DNA of 64,000 nucleotides from Imbroritus primus (GTDB lineage Bacteria > Pseudomonadota > Gammaproteobacteria > Burkholderiales > Burkholderiaceae), in the NCBI GenBank assembly GCA_000272025.2, contig AKCV02000016.1, positions 1 through 64,000 on the forward strand. Reading direction: 5' to 3'. The notes under the pieces were generated by a model. That model had not been told where the DNA came from. It did not search any database and saw only the letters and a program-made list of their open reading frames with translations. Made by a program: the position numbers and the translations under genes. Shown here in pieces: positions 18,381 through 29,294 of this stretch; the stretch's first letter is position 1, and each line of letters starts with the position of its first letter.

Positions 18381-19313
18381 CTACCTGGGTTGCAGACGGG
18401 TTTCGAGACCGCTGCGGGAGAAGCGAAAGGTCGAGACGATCTCGAGGATATCGTAGCGTGCCGCCATCTCGCTGGTGAACCGGCCGAATGGTGCGGCGGC
18501 GCGCACGATGGCAACGGCCTGGCGGTCAAGCGCCGCATCGCCGGAGCTCTTGACGACTTCGATGCCTTCCGCGAGATAGCCATCGCGGCGATAGCCCAGT
18601 TGTCCGGCGCTGTTGACGTTGATGACGACGATCAACTCACCGTACAGCGGATGGCCATCGCGCTGCGGAAACTGCTGCGTACCGCGCACCTCGACCTTGC
18701 GGCGCAGCGCATCGTAATACTGGGCATAGACAACTTCCTGCGTGCTGGCTGCCGTCAACTGATGGCGCTTCGGCCGCTTGCCGTAGTGCTCGAGGCTGCG
18801 GGCGATCTCGGCTTCGAGGCGGGCGATCTCATCAAGCGTGGTGCGCTCGTCGCTGCCACGCTCCGGGATGTCGGATGGCCGTGGCTGCGGCTGGGGGCGT
18901 TCTGCATAAACTGTTGCAGCAGTCGGCATGCGCTGCGTCAGCAGGCGTTGCTGCTCCTGCTCGAGCTGTTCGATCTGCCGCTGTACCTGGCGGACGGTAT
19001 CGCCGGCCCGGTCCTGCGCCATTGCCGGCAGTGGCGTGGTGGCACGCTGCGTATCGAAGTCGCCGCCGCCGTTCAGGTTGGCCTGCGCGAGCGCGGTCGG
19101 CTTGCGCGGGGCCATGACCGACCGGGCATTCACCAGCACCACTTCAAGCGCCTGGTCCGCACGCCGGATGTCAAATGCCTCCGGCGCGGCAAAGCGCACG
19201 GCCAGCAGGGCGACATGTACGGCCAGCGACAGCGTCAGCGCCTTGGCCAGCGTGCTGCGGGTTGACCACCAGCGGCGCAAAGGCAGAGCGGACGAGGAGG
19301 CAGCGGCGTTCAC
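18381..19313 (-). CDS. TonB-like energy transducer
   Basis: 310-residue protein with a short cytoplasmic N-terminus and one transmembrane helix (TLAKALTLSLAVHVALLAV). A periplasmic stretch with a coiled-coil-like Gln/Glu-rich segment (VQRQIEQLEQEQQRL) and a Pro-rich part follows. The C-terminal TonB domain has ELIVVINVNSAGQLGYR and ends FRFSRSGLETRLQPR. TonB proteins pass proton-motive force to outer-membrane receptors. The GTG at 19313 is the best start that keeps the membrane helix N-terminal, but no Shine-Dalgarno sequence is visible. No ExbB/ExbD or receptor gene is nearby. Confidence 0.82.
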   Translation of the reverse strand: MNAAASSSALPLRRWWSTRSTLAKALTLSLAVHVALLAVRFAAPEAFDIRRADQALEVVLVNARSVMAPRKPTALAQANLNGGGDFDTQRATTPLPAMAQDRAGDTVRQVQRQIEQLEQEQQRLLTQRMPTAATVYAERPQPQPRPSDIPERGSDERTTLDEIARLEAEIARSLEHYGKRPKRHQLTAASTQEVVYAQYYDALRRKVEVRGTQQFPQRDGHPLYGELIVVINVNSAGQLGYRRDGYLAEGIEVVKSSGDAALDRQAVAIVRAAAPFGRFTSEMAARYDILEIVSTFRFSRSGLETRLQPR

Positions 19314-19380
19314 AGGCGAGCGTTCACGGAGAAGGGCGAGAAACGGGAGAGATCGATTGTACGGCAGGCATGGGCAACCT

Positions 19381-21516
19381 CTACGCCGCAGGCGGCGCGG
19401 TGTCGTCTGCGCCCCCGGATGCCGTGGGCGCCGCTTTCGATGCAGCTTCCGGCACATCTTCCGGGAAGGCGTCCGTCGCCACATCGGCCGTGCCGGAACG
19501 GGATTCGGGGGTCTCTGCCGGTGTCTCGATGTCCTCCGCCGCGAGCGGATCGCCTTCAGCCATTTCCTGCTCGAGCTCGTCGAGCGCCGCATTGTCGAGC
19601 GCCGCGGCATCCCCGCCGGCACACACTTCCAGCACGCGCACACTCAGGTCCAGGCCGATCTCGTCGCTGCCCATGATCTCCAGCATGACCTGCGTGCCGC
19701 GCCCGGCCTGCGCCAGCTCCGGCACGCGCGTGAGCAGTGGGATCTCGTCGAAGCGCACCATGCCTTCCTTGAGCACTGTCGCACTCATGCGCGTGCGGTT
19801 TTCCTGCTGGATCCAGCGCAGGCACCAGTACTTCTCCATGGTGGACTGGTGTTCTGCATAGGCAGCGTACGTCCCTTCGAAATCGGCAACGGCGGCCAGG
19901 AGGTCGGCATCCTTGGGCTTGAACGGCGCGACCAGCTTGGCGGTGATGCCGTGTTCGGCCACGGCAAGGATCTGCCACTGGTTGACCAGGTCGACATAGC
20001 GGCGCAGCGGGGAGGTGCTCCAGGCGTATTGCGCCACGCCCAATCCCTCATGCGGCGCAGGATAGGTCTGCATGCGCGTGCGGTTGATGCCCCATGCCTT
20101 CTGCGCGCGATAGATGCCCGGCACGCCGGCATCGGCAAGCATGCGGCCCCACGTGCTATTGGCCAGGATCATCAGCTCGGCGACGATCTTGTCGAGCGGG
20201 GAACCGCGCTTGCGCTGTTCGATGCGCACGCGTTGCGTGCCGTCTTCCTGGGTATCGAGATAGAAACTGTAGTCTGCGCGGCTCTGCGTTTCCGGCTTGA
20301 GTCCGCTGGCGATGCGTGCCTGCTGGCGGCCGTCGTAGAGTGCGCAGGCGAAAGGCCAGAGAATCGCCAGTTCGTCGCGGAACGGGAACGTACCGGTGCC
20401 CGCCGCGAGTGCGGCCTCGGTGACATCATCGTCAAGCAGGTTGTGGCGCAGGTTGGCAGCCATCTGCACCTGCTCGGCACGGGTTTCAGCCGACAGCACT
20501 TGCTGCGTGGCGCGGTCGATCACCACATACAGCGATAGCGCCGGGCACAGACGACCTTCCTGCAGCGTGTAACGGTCCACCACGGCATCGGGCAGCATGG
20601 TGATCTTGTCACCGGGGAAGTACACCGTGGAGAGGCGCTGGCGCGCTACCGCATCGAGGGCATCGCCGCGTGTGATCGCCAGGCCAGGCGCAGCGATGTG
20701 AATGCCGATGCGGACCGTGCCGTCAGCCAGCGGCTGCACGGAGAAGGCATCGTCGATCTCGGTAGTGGTGACATCGTCGATGGAGAATGCCGGCGTGTCG
20801 GCGACCGGCAGCCCGGCTGGGGGCGCAGGCACGGCCAGATCGGGAAAACCGGTGCCGCGAGGAAAACATTCGGAGAGGAAGCGTGCTTCATGCAAGGCAC
20901 GTGCATTGGCAATACCGCCAACCGCGACCATCAGCCGCGTGGGCGACATCGCCAGCGCCGTACATGCGGCATCCAGCGCTTTGTATTCGAGGCTGTTCTT
21001 GTCGGGGCGGAACAGCAACTGCAGCTCCTTGCCGCGGAACGCCTCCGGCAGCTGCATGGCCTTGAGGGATTCTTCGTAGCCAGCCTGCACCATGGCCTGC
21101 TGCTTCTTGCGCTCGATGGCCGCAAGGCCGGCGCGCATCTGCTCTTCCGGCGCGCGCGTAAAGCGGCCGCGCCCCTTGCGGCGAAAGTACACCGGTGCGC
21201 CCTGCAGTGCGATCATGAGTGCCGCCTGCTGGACGACGCCGGCACCGGCGCCAAAGTATTCGCTGGCCAGCTCGGCAAAGCCGAACTCCTCCTCTGGCGC
21301 GCACTCCCAGAGAAAGTCGAGGTCGACCTCGGCAGCCAGGCCGGTCGCGTCATTCAACAGTTGTGCGGCGCCAGGCTGCTCGAACTGCAGCAGCACATCG
21401 CGCGCCTTGATCTTGGTGCGCTTGCCGCCAGGCATTTCGGCCTGCCAGGTTTCGCCCTGCTGGGCAAGGACCGTCGCGGCCCGGATCTCTCCGCCTTCTT
21501 CAAACAACAACTGCAT
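19381..21516 (-). CDS. rnb: RNase II/R-family exoribonuclease
   Basis: 711-residue 3'-5' exoribonuclease. The RNB catalytic domain begins near residue 248 with FSIDDVTTTEIDDAFSV, whose Asp cluster binds Mg. RLSTVYFPGDKITMLP and the late motif WSTSPLRRYVDLVNQWQ are also conserved. A C-terminal S1-like part ends in an acidic and Ala/Pro-rich tail. It is annotated variously as RNase II or VacB in relatives. It precedes the TonB-like gene, aroE and mtgA on the same strand. Confidence 0.92.
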   Translation of the reverse strand: MQLLFEEGGEIRAATVLAQQGETWQAEMPGGKRTKIKARDVLLQFEQPGAAQLLNDATGLAAEVDLDFLWECAPEEEFGFAELASEYFGAGAGVVQQAALMIALQGAPVYFRRKGRGRFTRAPEEQMRAGLAAIERKKQQAMVQAGYEESLKAMQLPEAFRGKELQLLFRPDKNSLEYKALDAACTALAMSPTRLMVAVGGIANARALHEARFLSECFPRGTGFPDLAVPAPPAGLPVADTPAFSIDDVTTTEIDDAFSVQPLADGTVRIGIHIAAPGLAITRGDALDAVARQRLSTVYFPGDKITMLPDAVVDRYTLQEGRLCPALSLYVVIDRATQQVLSAETRAEQVQMAANLRHNLLDDDVTEAALAAGTGTFPFRDELAILWPFACALYDGRQQARIASGLKPETQSRADYSFYLDTQEDGTQRVRIEQRKRGSPLDKIVAELMILANSTWGRMLADAGVPGIYRAQKAWGINRTRMQTYPAPHEGLGVAQYAWSTSPLRRYVDLVNQWQILAVAEHGITAKLVAPFKPKDADLLAAVADFEGTYAAYAEHQSTMEKYWCLRWIQQENRTRMSATVLKEGMVRFDEIPLLTRVPELAQAGRGTQVMLEIMGSDEIGLDLSVRVLEVCAGGDAAALDNAALDELEQEMAEGDPLAAEDIETPAETPESRSGTADVATDAFPEDVPEAASKAAPTASGGADDTAPPAA

Positions 21517-21735
21517 GGGATCACTTTTGCTGAGGCGCCTGCGGACCGGACATCAACCGGCTGTCGTACGGGAAATACGGTACGGAGCGTCGCTGGCAGG
21601 CGGACGCCGGGTCATGGGAACAGGCGGAAAACCGGGCGGTCTGCCTGCATCGATCAGACCCGCATCATACCGTACCCTGCCGCGTCACAGCGCCGCGCGG
21701 CATGGCGATGCGGCCCGTGACGCAATCCGGCAACG

Positions 21736-22329
21736 TCAGCCGAACTGAACCTGGTGCGGAGGACGCAAACGCGCCAGCGAGGGCAGGAAGATTTCCGTGA
21801 CCAGCATGGCGCCCTGGGCGCGCCGGAACACCGAGCGGCGCGCCAGCAGCGGCCGCTCCCGCGGCAACGCCGGCAGGGCCTGGAAGGCGCGTTGCATGAG
21901 GGGATGATGCGGCGCAAGGCGGGCAAACTCGAACGGCGTGCGCGCCACCTGCGGATCGATGAAGAGCGCGCTGCCGAGCGAGCGATGACCGAGGCCACGC
22001 AGGAAGGGCCAGTCCTGCCGCATGCGCTCGGGCCGCGCGACGGTGTGGGCGAACACCACCGGTTCGTCATCGCATAGCAGAATGACTTCACGCGTGACGA
22101 CAGGTCGCTGCCAGCGCATGCCAAGCCGCCGCCACTCATCGGCCAGCGGCGGCATCGGCTGCTGTGACAGGAGCTGCACGCGGAATGTGCCGCTGGCGCT
22201 GATCAGGCGTTGCGTGAGCGAACCAGCTCCCGTGATCCAGCGCCGGATATCCAGGGAAATCTCAGGGTCATGCGGAAAATCGAAACGCCAGCGGCTCTGG
22301 CGAAAGGTCCGGCTTTCGAATGCTGTCAC
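21736..22329 (-). CDS. ubiC: Chorismate pyruvate-lyase
   Basis: UbiC (197 residues) splits chorismate to 4-hydroxybenzoate and pyruvate, the first committed ubiquinone step. Conserved segments are ITGAGSLTQRLI, VVTREVILLCDDEPVVFAHTV and LGHRSLGSALF. The start is GTG at 22329, which overlaps the stop of the upstream esterase gene in a GTGA, indicating translational coupling; a TTG at 22344 is a less likely alternative. The ispB product at the other end of the window supplies the side chain for the same quinone. Confidence 0.9.
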   Translation of the reverse strand: MTAFESRTFRQSRWRFDFPHDPEISLDIRRWITGAGSLTQRLISASGTFRVQLLSQQPMPPLADEWRRLGMRWQRPVVTREVILLCDDEPVVFAHTVARPERMRQDWPFLRGLGHRSLGSALFIDPQVARTPFEFARLAPHHPLMQRAFQALPALPRERPLLARRSVFRRAQGAMLVTEIFLPSLARLRPPHQVQFG

Positions 22330-22907
22330 TGCCCTATCCCACAAAACGTCAGGACTTCATCGACATAGTCGGCAAACTCGCTGATGCCATGATCGCTGCC
22401 TTGCAGCAGACGTACCTGCGCACCCGCGTAGTGCGCGAGCATCTCACGGTAGTCGAGCACTTCGTCGCCGGTAGCGGCCAGCAGGTAATAGCGTTCCGGA
22501 TGCGTGATGCGCGGCACGGCCAGCGCACGCAGCTCATCCATGTGCGCCGGCTCCACGCGGACGGTGCCGCCGCCGTGCCACAACGGCTGCTCGCCAAGAT
22601 ACTTGGCGAGGTCACGGTACGGCTGCGTAGCCGGATTGAGTACCGCCGCGCGGCAGCCATACCGCTCCGCGAGCCAGGTGGCATAGAAACCGCCAAGCGA
22701 GGAACCGACGATGGCGAGCGTCTCGTCACCGCGTGCACGGGCTGCCGCAATGGCCGCTTCGGCCTGGGCGATCGCCGCCTGCGGCGCAACGTTCAGCTCG
22801 GGGCAGACATAGTCATCGGCACGCCCGAGTGCCTGCATGCGCTCGGCCACGATGCGCGCCTTGGTGGACTGGGGAGAGGAACGAAAACCGTGGAGATAAA
22901 GAAGCAT
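22326..22907 (-). CDS. YqiA/YcfP-family alpha/beta hydrolase (esterase)
   Basis: 193-residue small alpha/beta hydrolase. It begins MLLYLHGFRSSPQSTKA (oxyanion HGF motif). The nucleophile elbow GSSLGGFYATWLAE follows near residue 68, with Asp in ATGDEVLDY and the catalytic His in GSDHGISEF. The family has weak esterase activity and no well-defined substrate. It overlaps ubiC by 4 nt and follows mpl by 32 nt, so the three are probably one operon. Confidence 0.88.
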   Translation of the reverse strand: MLLYLHGFRSSPQSTKARIVAERMQALGRADDYVCPELNVAPQAAIAQAEAAIAAARARGDETLAIVGSSLGGFYATWLAERYGCRAAVLNPATQPYRDLAKYLGEQPLWHGGGTVRVEPAHMDELRALAVPRITHPERYYLLAATGDEVLDYREMLAHYAGAQVRLLQGSDHGISEFADYVDEVLTFCGIGQ

Positions 22908-22939
22908 GACTCAATCGCACTCGATCACAGCGCGCACGC

Positions 22940-24286
22940 TCACCGTGCCGCCAGCGCGTCGAGCAGTTTCTGGTGGATCCCGCCGAATCCGCCGTTGCTC
23001 ATGACGAGAATCTGGTCGCCAGGACGCGCCTCGCGGATGACCGCGGCGACCAGCGCGTCGAGATCGGTGAATGCCTCGGCCCGGTCGCCAAGCGGCGCCA
23101 GCGCGGCACCGAGATCCCAGCCGCCGGGCGCGCCGAAGCCATACACGCGATCGGCCAGTTCCAGGCTGCCAGGCAGCTGGCTTTTCATGACGCCGAGCTT
23201 CATGGTGTTGGAACGCGGCTCGAGCACCGCCAGGATACGGGCCGCGCCGACACGCTTGCGCAAGCCGTCGAGGGTGGTCTGGATCGCGGTGGGATGATGC
23301 GCGAAATCGTCATAGACGGTGATGCCCTTGACCGTACCACGCACTTCCATACGCCGCTTGACGTTCCGGAAGCCGGCCATCGCCTCGATCGCAGCTGCCG
23401 GCGGCACGCCCACATGGCGCGCGGCAGCGATCGCGGCCAGGGCATTGAGCTGGTTGTGCACGCCCTGCACCTGCCAACGCACGCGGCCTTGCGGCTGGTC
23501 ATCGAGCAGGACATCGAAACTGTCATCCGCGCCCACGTTGGCAGCCATCCAGTCGCCCGCGCCGAACTGCTCGATACTGCTCCAGCAGCCGCGCTCGAGC
23601 ACGCGCGCGAGATTGGTATCGAGGCCGTTGACGATCAGGCGGCCCTGCCCTGGCACGGTGCGGATCAGGTGGTGGAACTGGGTTTCGATGGCCGCGAGAT
23701 CCGGGAAGATATCGGCGTGATCGAACTCGAGATTGTTCAGGATGGCCGTGCGCGGGCGGTAGTGGACGAACTTGCTGCGCTTGTCGAAGAAGGCGGTGTC
23801 GTACTCGTCGGCCTCGATCACGAAGAAATCGCTGTCAGTCAGGCGGGCAGAAATGCCGAAATTGTTGGGCACGCCACCCACAAGAAACCCGGGGTTGTAG
23901 CCGGCATGCTCGAGAATCCACGCGAGCATCGAGGTCGTGGTGGTCTTGCCGTGCGTACCGGCGACGGCCAGCACCCACTTGTGGCGCAGCACATTCTCGC
24001 CGAGCCACTGCGGACCGGAGACATACGGCAGGTTGCGGTCGAGGATCGCCTCCATGAGCGGATTGCCGCGCGTCACCACGTTGCCGATCACATAGAGATC
24101 AGGCTTGAGGTCGATCTGGGCCGGGTCGTAGCCTTCGATCAGCTCGATTCCCTGCTCCTCCAGTTGCGTGCTCATCGGCGGATAGACATTCGCGTCGCAC
24201 CCTGTCACGCGGTGGCCCGCCTGGCGGGCGATCACCGCGATACCGCCCATGAAGGTACCGCAGATACCGAGAATATGAATGTGCAT
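22940..24286 (-). CDS. mpl: UDP-N-acetylmuramate:L-alanyl-gamma-D-glutamyl-meso-diaminopimelate ligase
   Basis: Mpl (448 residues) joins recycled murein tripeptide to UDP-MurNAc, returning it to peptidoglycan synthesis. It has the Mur ligase layout: MHIHILGICGTFMGG at the N-terminus, ATP motif VAGTHGKTTTTSMLA, central EADEYDTAFFDKRSKF, and a C-terminal domain with VLEPRSNTMKLG. The ATG at 24286 was chosen; earlier in-frame codons would add a non-family extension. AmpD, in the same recycling pathway, is encoded at 48.4 kb. Confidence 0.95.
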   Translation of the reverse strand: MHIHILGICGTFMGGIAVIARQAGHRVTGCDANVYPPMSTQLEEQGIELIEGYDPAQIDLKPDLYVIGNVVTRGNPLMEAILDRNLPYVSGPQWLGENVLRHKWVLAVAGTHGKTTTTSMLAWILEHAGYNPGFLVGGVPNNFGISARLTDSDFFVIEADEYDTAFFDKRSKFVHYRPRTAILNNLEFDHADIFPDLAAIETQFHHLIRTVPGQGRLIVNGLDTNLARVLERGCWSSIEQFGAGDWMAANVGADDSFDVLLDDQPQGRVRWQVQGVHNQLNALAAIAAARHVGVPPAAAIEAMAGFRNVKRRMEVRGTVKGITVYDDFAHHPTAIQTTLDGLRKRVGAARILAVLEPRSNTMKLGVMKSQLPGSLELADRVYGFGAPGGWDLGAALAPLGDRAEAFTDLDALVAAVIREARPGDQILVMSNGGFGGIHQKLLDALAAR

Positions 24287-24466
24287 GGCTGACCGGCGCA
24301 ACAGAGAACAGGTAGAGCGCCGATTGTACCCGACCTGTACGCGGCCTCCGCCGTGGCGCCGACCCGCCCCCATGGCGGACCATCCGCATGCAGGACCTCG
24401 TTCTCCGCCATGAGGACATCACTTGGCCGCCAGAGCCGGCACGGCGACTCCGGTATCATGGACGGC

Positions 24467-25180
24467 ATGTCCAGACATCAACCGACCGACCCGCTACGCC
24501 TGCGGGACGAAATCGCCCTCAGCGCCGCCCGCATGATCGCCGAGGACGGGGCCGACTACGCCACGGCCAAGCGCAAGGCCGCCCGCCAGATTCTCGGCGA
24601 CACCCGCGTGGCAGGCGAATGGATGCCAGACAACGAAACCATCGAAGCCAGCGTGCGCGAATACCAGGCACTGTTCCAGGGTGAGCGGCAACCCCGCATC
24701 CTGCGCCTGCTGCGCCGCCTCGCGGCGCTTGCCATGGAAGAGCTAGCGCCATTCCGGCCTTATCTGGCGGGTGCGGTGCTCAATGGCACCGCCAGCCAGC
24801 ACTCCGATATCCACCTGCAGGCCTTCTGCGACAGCCCAAAGGACGTCGCGGTGTACCTGTTGAATGCCGGCATCGATTTCGATACCGTCGAAACCCCGCA
24901 CCTGAGCGGCCGCGGCGAAGTCGAGACGCTCAGCTTCCTGTGGCGCGGCCAGTGGCCGCAAATGCGCGAGACGCGTACCCTTGCCGAGGAGATTCGCGCG
25001 GAACTTGGCAGCCCGGTGGGAATCCATATTGCGCTGTACGACGCGGACGATATCCGCCGCCTCCGCCGCCTGGATGCCAGCGGCCGACCGAACCGCGCCA
25101 CGCGCGACGATGTGCTCGCGCTGCTGGACGAAGGCCCTGAGGCGCCAGAGCCACCTGTTTCCACTGATTCATCTGTTTGA
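24467..25180 (+). CDS. Conserved hypothetical protein with nucleotidyltransferase-like motif
   Basis: 237-residue protein not assigned to a named family. Residues 10-70 resemble an all-helical N-terminal region (EIALSAARMIAEDGADYATAKRKAARQ). Residues 100-125 carry AGAVLNGTAS-QHSDIHL, which looks like the nucleotidyltransferase pattern G-T/S followed by DxD, but the second Asp is His (D114-I-H116). The product may therefore be catalytically altered. Its stop lies 7 nt before the TlpA-like gene. ATG 24467 is preferred; ATG 24458 adds three residues. It is divergent from mpl. Confidence 0.7.
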   Translation: MSRHQPTDPLRLRDEIALSAARMIAEDGADYATAKRKAARQILGDTRVAGEWMPDNETIEASVREYQALFQGERQPRILRLLRRLAALAMEELAPFRPYLAGAVLNGTASQHSDIHLQAFCDSPKDVAVYLLNAGIDFDTVETPHLSGRGEVETLSFLWRGQWPQMRETRTLAEEIRAELGSPVGIHIALYDADDIRRLRRLDASGRPNRATRDDVLALLDEGPEAPEPPVSTDSSV

Positions 25181-25187
25181 GGTCCCC

Positions 25188-25730
25188 ATGGCGGTGCAAC
25201 GCCCGTTTTTACGCACACCCGGTTTCTGGGTGATTGTTCTTGCTGCCCTCATCGCTGGCGCAGCCGGCATCTATGCCGCTTCGTCGCGATACAGCCCCGC
25301 CCCGGCCGCCGACGGCGTGGTCGAGCAGTTCTTCCGAACAGCCTTGCCGGACGCGGCCGGCAAACCCGTCGACATGGGGGCGTTCCGCCAGAAAACCGTA
25401 GTCATCAATTTCTGGGCACCATGGTGTGCCCCGTGCGTCGAAGAAATGCCGGAGCTGACGGCGCTGGCTGACGAAGTCCGCAGCAGAAACATTCATTTCG
25501 TCGGAATCGGCATCGATTCCGCCACGAACATCCGTGATTTCTCCGCCAAAGTGCCTGTTTCGTACCCCCTGGCTGTGGCCGGCTTCAGCGGAACGGAACT
25601 GGCCCGTGCTTTTGGAAATACCGTCGGGGCGCTGCCTTTTACCGTCATTGTGACGCCAGAAGGCAACATTTCGTACCGCAAGACCGGGCAGGTGACCCAG
25701 GCGGAACTGAAAACCGCCCTAGGAATATGA
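25188..25730 (+). CDS. TlpA-like membrane-anchored thioredoxin
   Basis: 180-residue protein with an N-terminal membrane anchor (FWVIVLAALIAGAAGIYAA, residues 13-31). A periplasmic thioredoxin domain follows, with active site WCAPC (residues 79-83) and cis-Pro in GALPFTVIV. TlpA/ResA proteins reduce disulfides, often for cytochrome c maturation. The gene directly follows the nucleotidyltransferase-like gene and precedes aroQ. Confidence 0.9.
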   Translation: MAVQRPFLRTPGFWVIVLAALIAGAAGIYAASSRYSPAPAADGVVEQFFRTALPDAAGKPVDMGAFRQKTVVINFWAPWCAPCVEEMPELTALADEVRSRNIHFVGIGIDSATNIRDFSAKVPVSYPLAVAGFSGTELARAFGNTVGALPFTVIVTPEGNISYRKTGQVTQAELKTALGI

Positions 25731-25805
25731 ATGCCAAGTGAGCGCCGCAATCGTCACACCCGGTCCATCCGGGAGAGGATTCACGCGAACAGGCAAACGC
25801 CGCGC

Positions 25806-25835
25806 TAGACAAGTCCGTCTAAACTGCGGTAAATT
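25806..25835 (+). promoter_or_regulatory. Possible promoter of the aroQ-acc operon
   Basis: TAGACA (25806-25811) and TAAATT (25830-25835) are 18 nt apart, matching consensus at 5/6 and 4/6 positions. The -35 lies within the inverted repeat TAGAC-AAGTCC-GTCTA (25806-25821). Confidence 0.45.
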
Positions 25836-25865
25836 TCGCGCAATTTCGTTGATCTGAACGACCAC

Positions 25866-26321
25866 GTGACTTCCAAGATTTCCTGCAACATCCTGGTGCT
25901 GCACGGACCCAACCTGAATCTGCTCGGGACACGCGAGCCGGAAACATATGGGTCGACCACGCTTGCGGAAATCGATCGCACCCTGGTGGCGCAAGCCACG
26001 GCAGCCGGCGCGCAGTGCCAGACCTTCCAGTCGAACCACGAAGGGGCGCTGGTAGACCGCATCCAGGCGGCGCGCCAGGAAGGCGTGAACTTCATCATCA
26101 TCAATCCCGCGGCGTACACCCACACCAGTGTGGCCATCCGCGACGCGCTGGCAGCGGTGGACATTCCGTTCATCGAGGTGCACTTGTCCAATGTGCACGC
26201 GCGGGAACCTTTCCGCCACAAGTCTTATCTTTCTGCACTGGCAGTCGGAGTGATTTGCGGGCTGGGCGCACGCGGCTATCAGCTGGCGCTCGAATACGGA
26301 CTCAGTACGGCATCCGGTTGA
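25866..26321 (+). CDS. aroQ: 3-dehydroquinate dehydratase, type II
   Basis: Dodecameric type II dehydroquinase (151 residues), third step of the shikimate pathway. It has the N-terminal [19 protein letters not shown] with the catalytic Tyr, then [29 protein letters not shown], and [17 protein letters not shown] with the catalytic His and Arg. The start is GTG at 25866 with no strong ribosome-binding site. It precedes accB, as in many betaproteobacteria and gammaproteobacteria. Confidence 0.96.
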   Translation: MTSKISCNILVLHGPNLNLLGTREPETYGSTTLAEIDRTLVAQATAAGAQCQTFQSNHEGALVDRIQAARQEGVNFIIINPAAYTHTSVAIRDALAAVDIPFIEVHLSNVHAREPFRHKSYLSALAVGVICGLGARGYQLALEYGLSTASG

Positions 26322-26390
26322 TCCCGTACCCAATTTGCATGTCCGCGGCCGGATGGCCGGCGGGCAACCCATCATTCAGGAGGTAGTGCC

Positions 26391-26852
26391 ATGGATTTGC
26401 GTAAGCTCAAGACGCTGATCGATCTCGTCGCGGAATCGGGAATTTCCGAACTCGAGGTCACCGAGGGCGAAGGCAAGGTCCGCATCGTCAAGGCGCCGCC
26501 GCAGATCATCGCCGCGCCGGTGACTGCACCGGTCGCCGCCCCGGTCACGATGGCCGCTCCCGCGGCTGCCGCCCCGGCTGCCGCGCCGGCAGTGGAAGTC
26601 ACGCCGGCTGCGCCGTCGGGTCACACCGTGAATTCGCCCATGGTGGGCACGTTCTATCGTGCGCCGTCGCCGGGCGCGGCCCCGTTCGTGAGCGTTGGCG
26701 ATACCGTAAAGGAAGGCCAGACCATCTGCATCATCGAAGCGATGAAGCTGCTCAACGAAATCGAAGCCGACAAGTCCGGCGTGGTCAAGGAAATCCTGGC
26801 GGAAAACGGCGATGCTGTCGAATACGGCCAGCCGCTGATCGTCATTGGCTAA
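26391..26852 (+). CDS. accB: Biotin carboxyl carrier protein of acetyl-CoA carboxylase
   Basis: AccB (153 residues) carries the carboxybiotin group for malonyl-CoA formation. It has an N-terminal dimerisation region, an Ala/Pro/Val-rich flexible linker (about 40-75), and a biotinyl domain whose EAMKL motif places the biotinylated Lys at 119. AGGAGG precedes the ATG. It is co-transcribed with accC 74 nt downstream. Confidence 0.97.
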   Translation: MDLRKLKTLIDLVAESGISELEVTEGEGKVRIVKAPPQIIAAPVTAPVAAPVTMAAPAAAAPAAAPAVEVTPAAPSGHTVNSPMVGTFYRAPSPGAAPFVSVGDTVKEGQTICIIEAMKLLNEIEADKSGVVKEILAENGDAVEYGQPLIVIG

Positions 26853-26926
26853 AGGCCCACGGCCTCTGCCCCGCGCCGGCGCATGGGCCGCCGGCCACCC
26901 TGCCCCTCTCCGCAGCGAGATATTTC

Positions 26927-28294
<1,368 letters not shown>

Positions 28295-28299
28295 GCACG

Positions 28300-29205
28300 A
28301 TGAGCTATCGGGAATGCGTCGTCGAAGTCGCGGAGGATCAGGCCGAGGCCCTGTCTGACGCGCTCTTCGAACTGGGGGCGCTGTCTGTCTCGGTGGAAGA
28401 TGCCGATGCCGACACACCGGACGAGCAGCCGCTATTCGGCGAACCCGGGCACGAACCCGACCGCCTTGCCTGGAACCGCTCGCGTGTGGTTGCTCTCGTC
28501 GCCGACGATACCGATCCGCACGCCATGCTGCAGGCCGCCGTGGATGCGCTTGGCTGGCCGGCCGTACCGGACTGCCTCGTGCGTACGCTCGAGGACCAGG
28601 ACTGGGTTCGCCTGACACAGTCGCAATTCGACCCGATTCCCATCGGCGAGCGCATCTGGGTGGTACCGTCCTGGCACGATGCCCCGGATCCCGACGCTGT
28701 GATTCTCGAACTCGATCCCGGCCTGGCCTTCGGTACCGGCAGCCACCCGACCACGCGCCTGTGCATGGAGTGGCTCGAGCAGCATCTGCAGCCGGGCGAA
28801 ACGGTGCTCGACTACGGCTGCGGTTCCGGCATCCTCGCCATCGTGGCGCGCAAGCTCGGCGCTGGCGACACGCTCGGTATCGACATCGATCCGCATGCCG
28901 TGGAGGCCTCGCAGTACAACTGCGAACGCAATCGCGTCACGGCGGATTTCTGCCTGCCGGATGATGCGCACCGTCGCTGGCCGGACCGCACGTTCGACCT
29001 GGTCATCGCCAACATTCTCTCGAACCCGCTCAAGGTCATGGCTGCGATGCTGAGCGGCCGCGTGCGCCCGGGTGGACGTCTCGTCCTGTCCGGCGTGCTC
29101 GAGCGCCAATGGGAGGAAGTCGCGGCAGCCTATGCGCCCTGGCTGGCGATGACGGTCTGGCGCAGCCATGAGGGCTGGGTGTGCCTGCATGGTACGCGCG
29201 CCTGA
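28300..29205 (+). CDS. prmA: Ribosomal protein L11 methyltransferase
   Basis: PrmA (301 residues) trimethylates ribosomal protein L11. The N-terminal L11-binding domain starts [20 protein letters not shown]. The catalytic domain has the SAM motif [29 protein letters not shown] and [12 protein letters not shown]. It is the fourth gene of the aroQ-accB-accC-prmA run. Confidence 0.96.
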   Translation: MSYRECVVEVAEDQAEALSDALFELGALSVSVEDADADTPDEQPLFGEPGHEPDRLAWNRSRVVALVADDTDPHAMLQAAVDALGWPAVPDCLVRTLEDQDWVRLTQSQFDPIPIGERIWVVPSWHDAPDPDAVILELDPGLAFGTGSHPTTRLCMEWLEQHLQPGETVLDYGCGSGILAIVARKLGAGDTLGIDIDPHAVEASQYNCERNRVTADFCLPDDAHRRWPDRTFDLVIANILSNPLKVMAAMLSGRVRPGGRLVLSGVLERQWEEVAAAYAPWLAMTVWRSHEGWVCLHGTRA

Positions 29206-29294
29206 AATACCCTTTCGGCGCAATACGGCACAACACTCACCGCAGCCCCGGACGGCTGGCTTAGAATAAGCGGTCCATCTTCCCTGTTCCGTCC

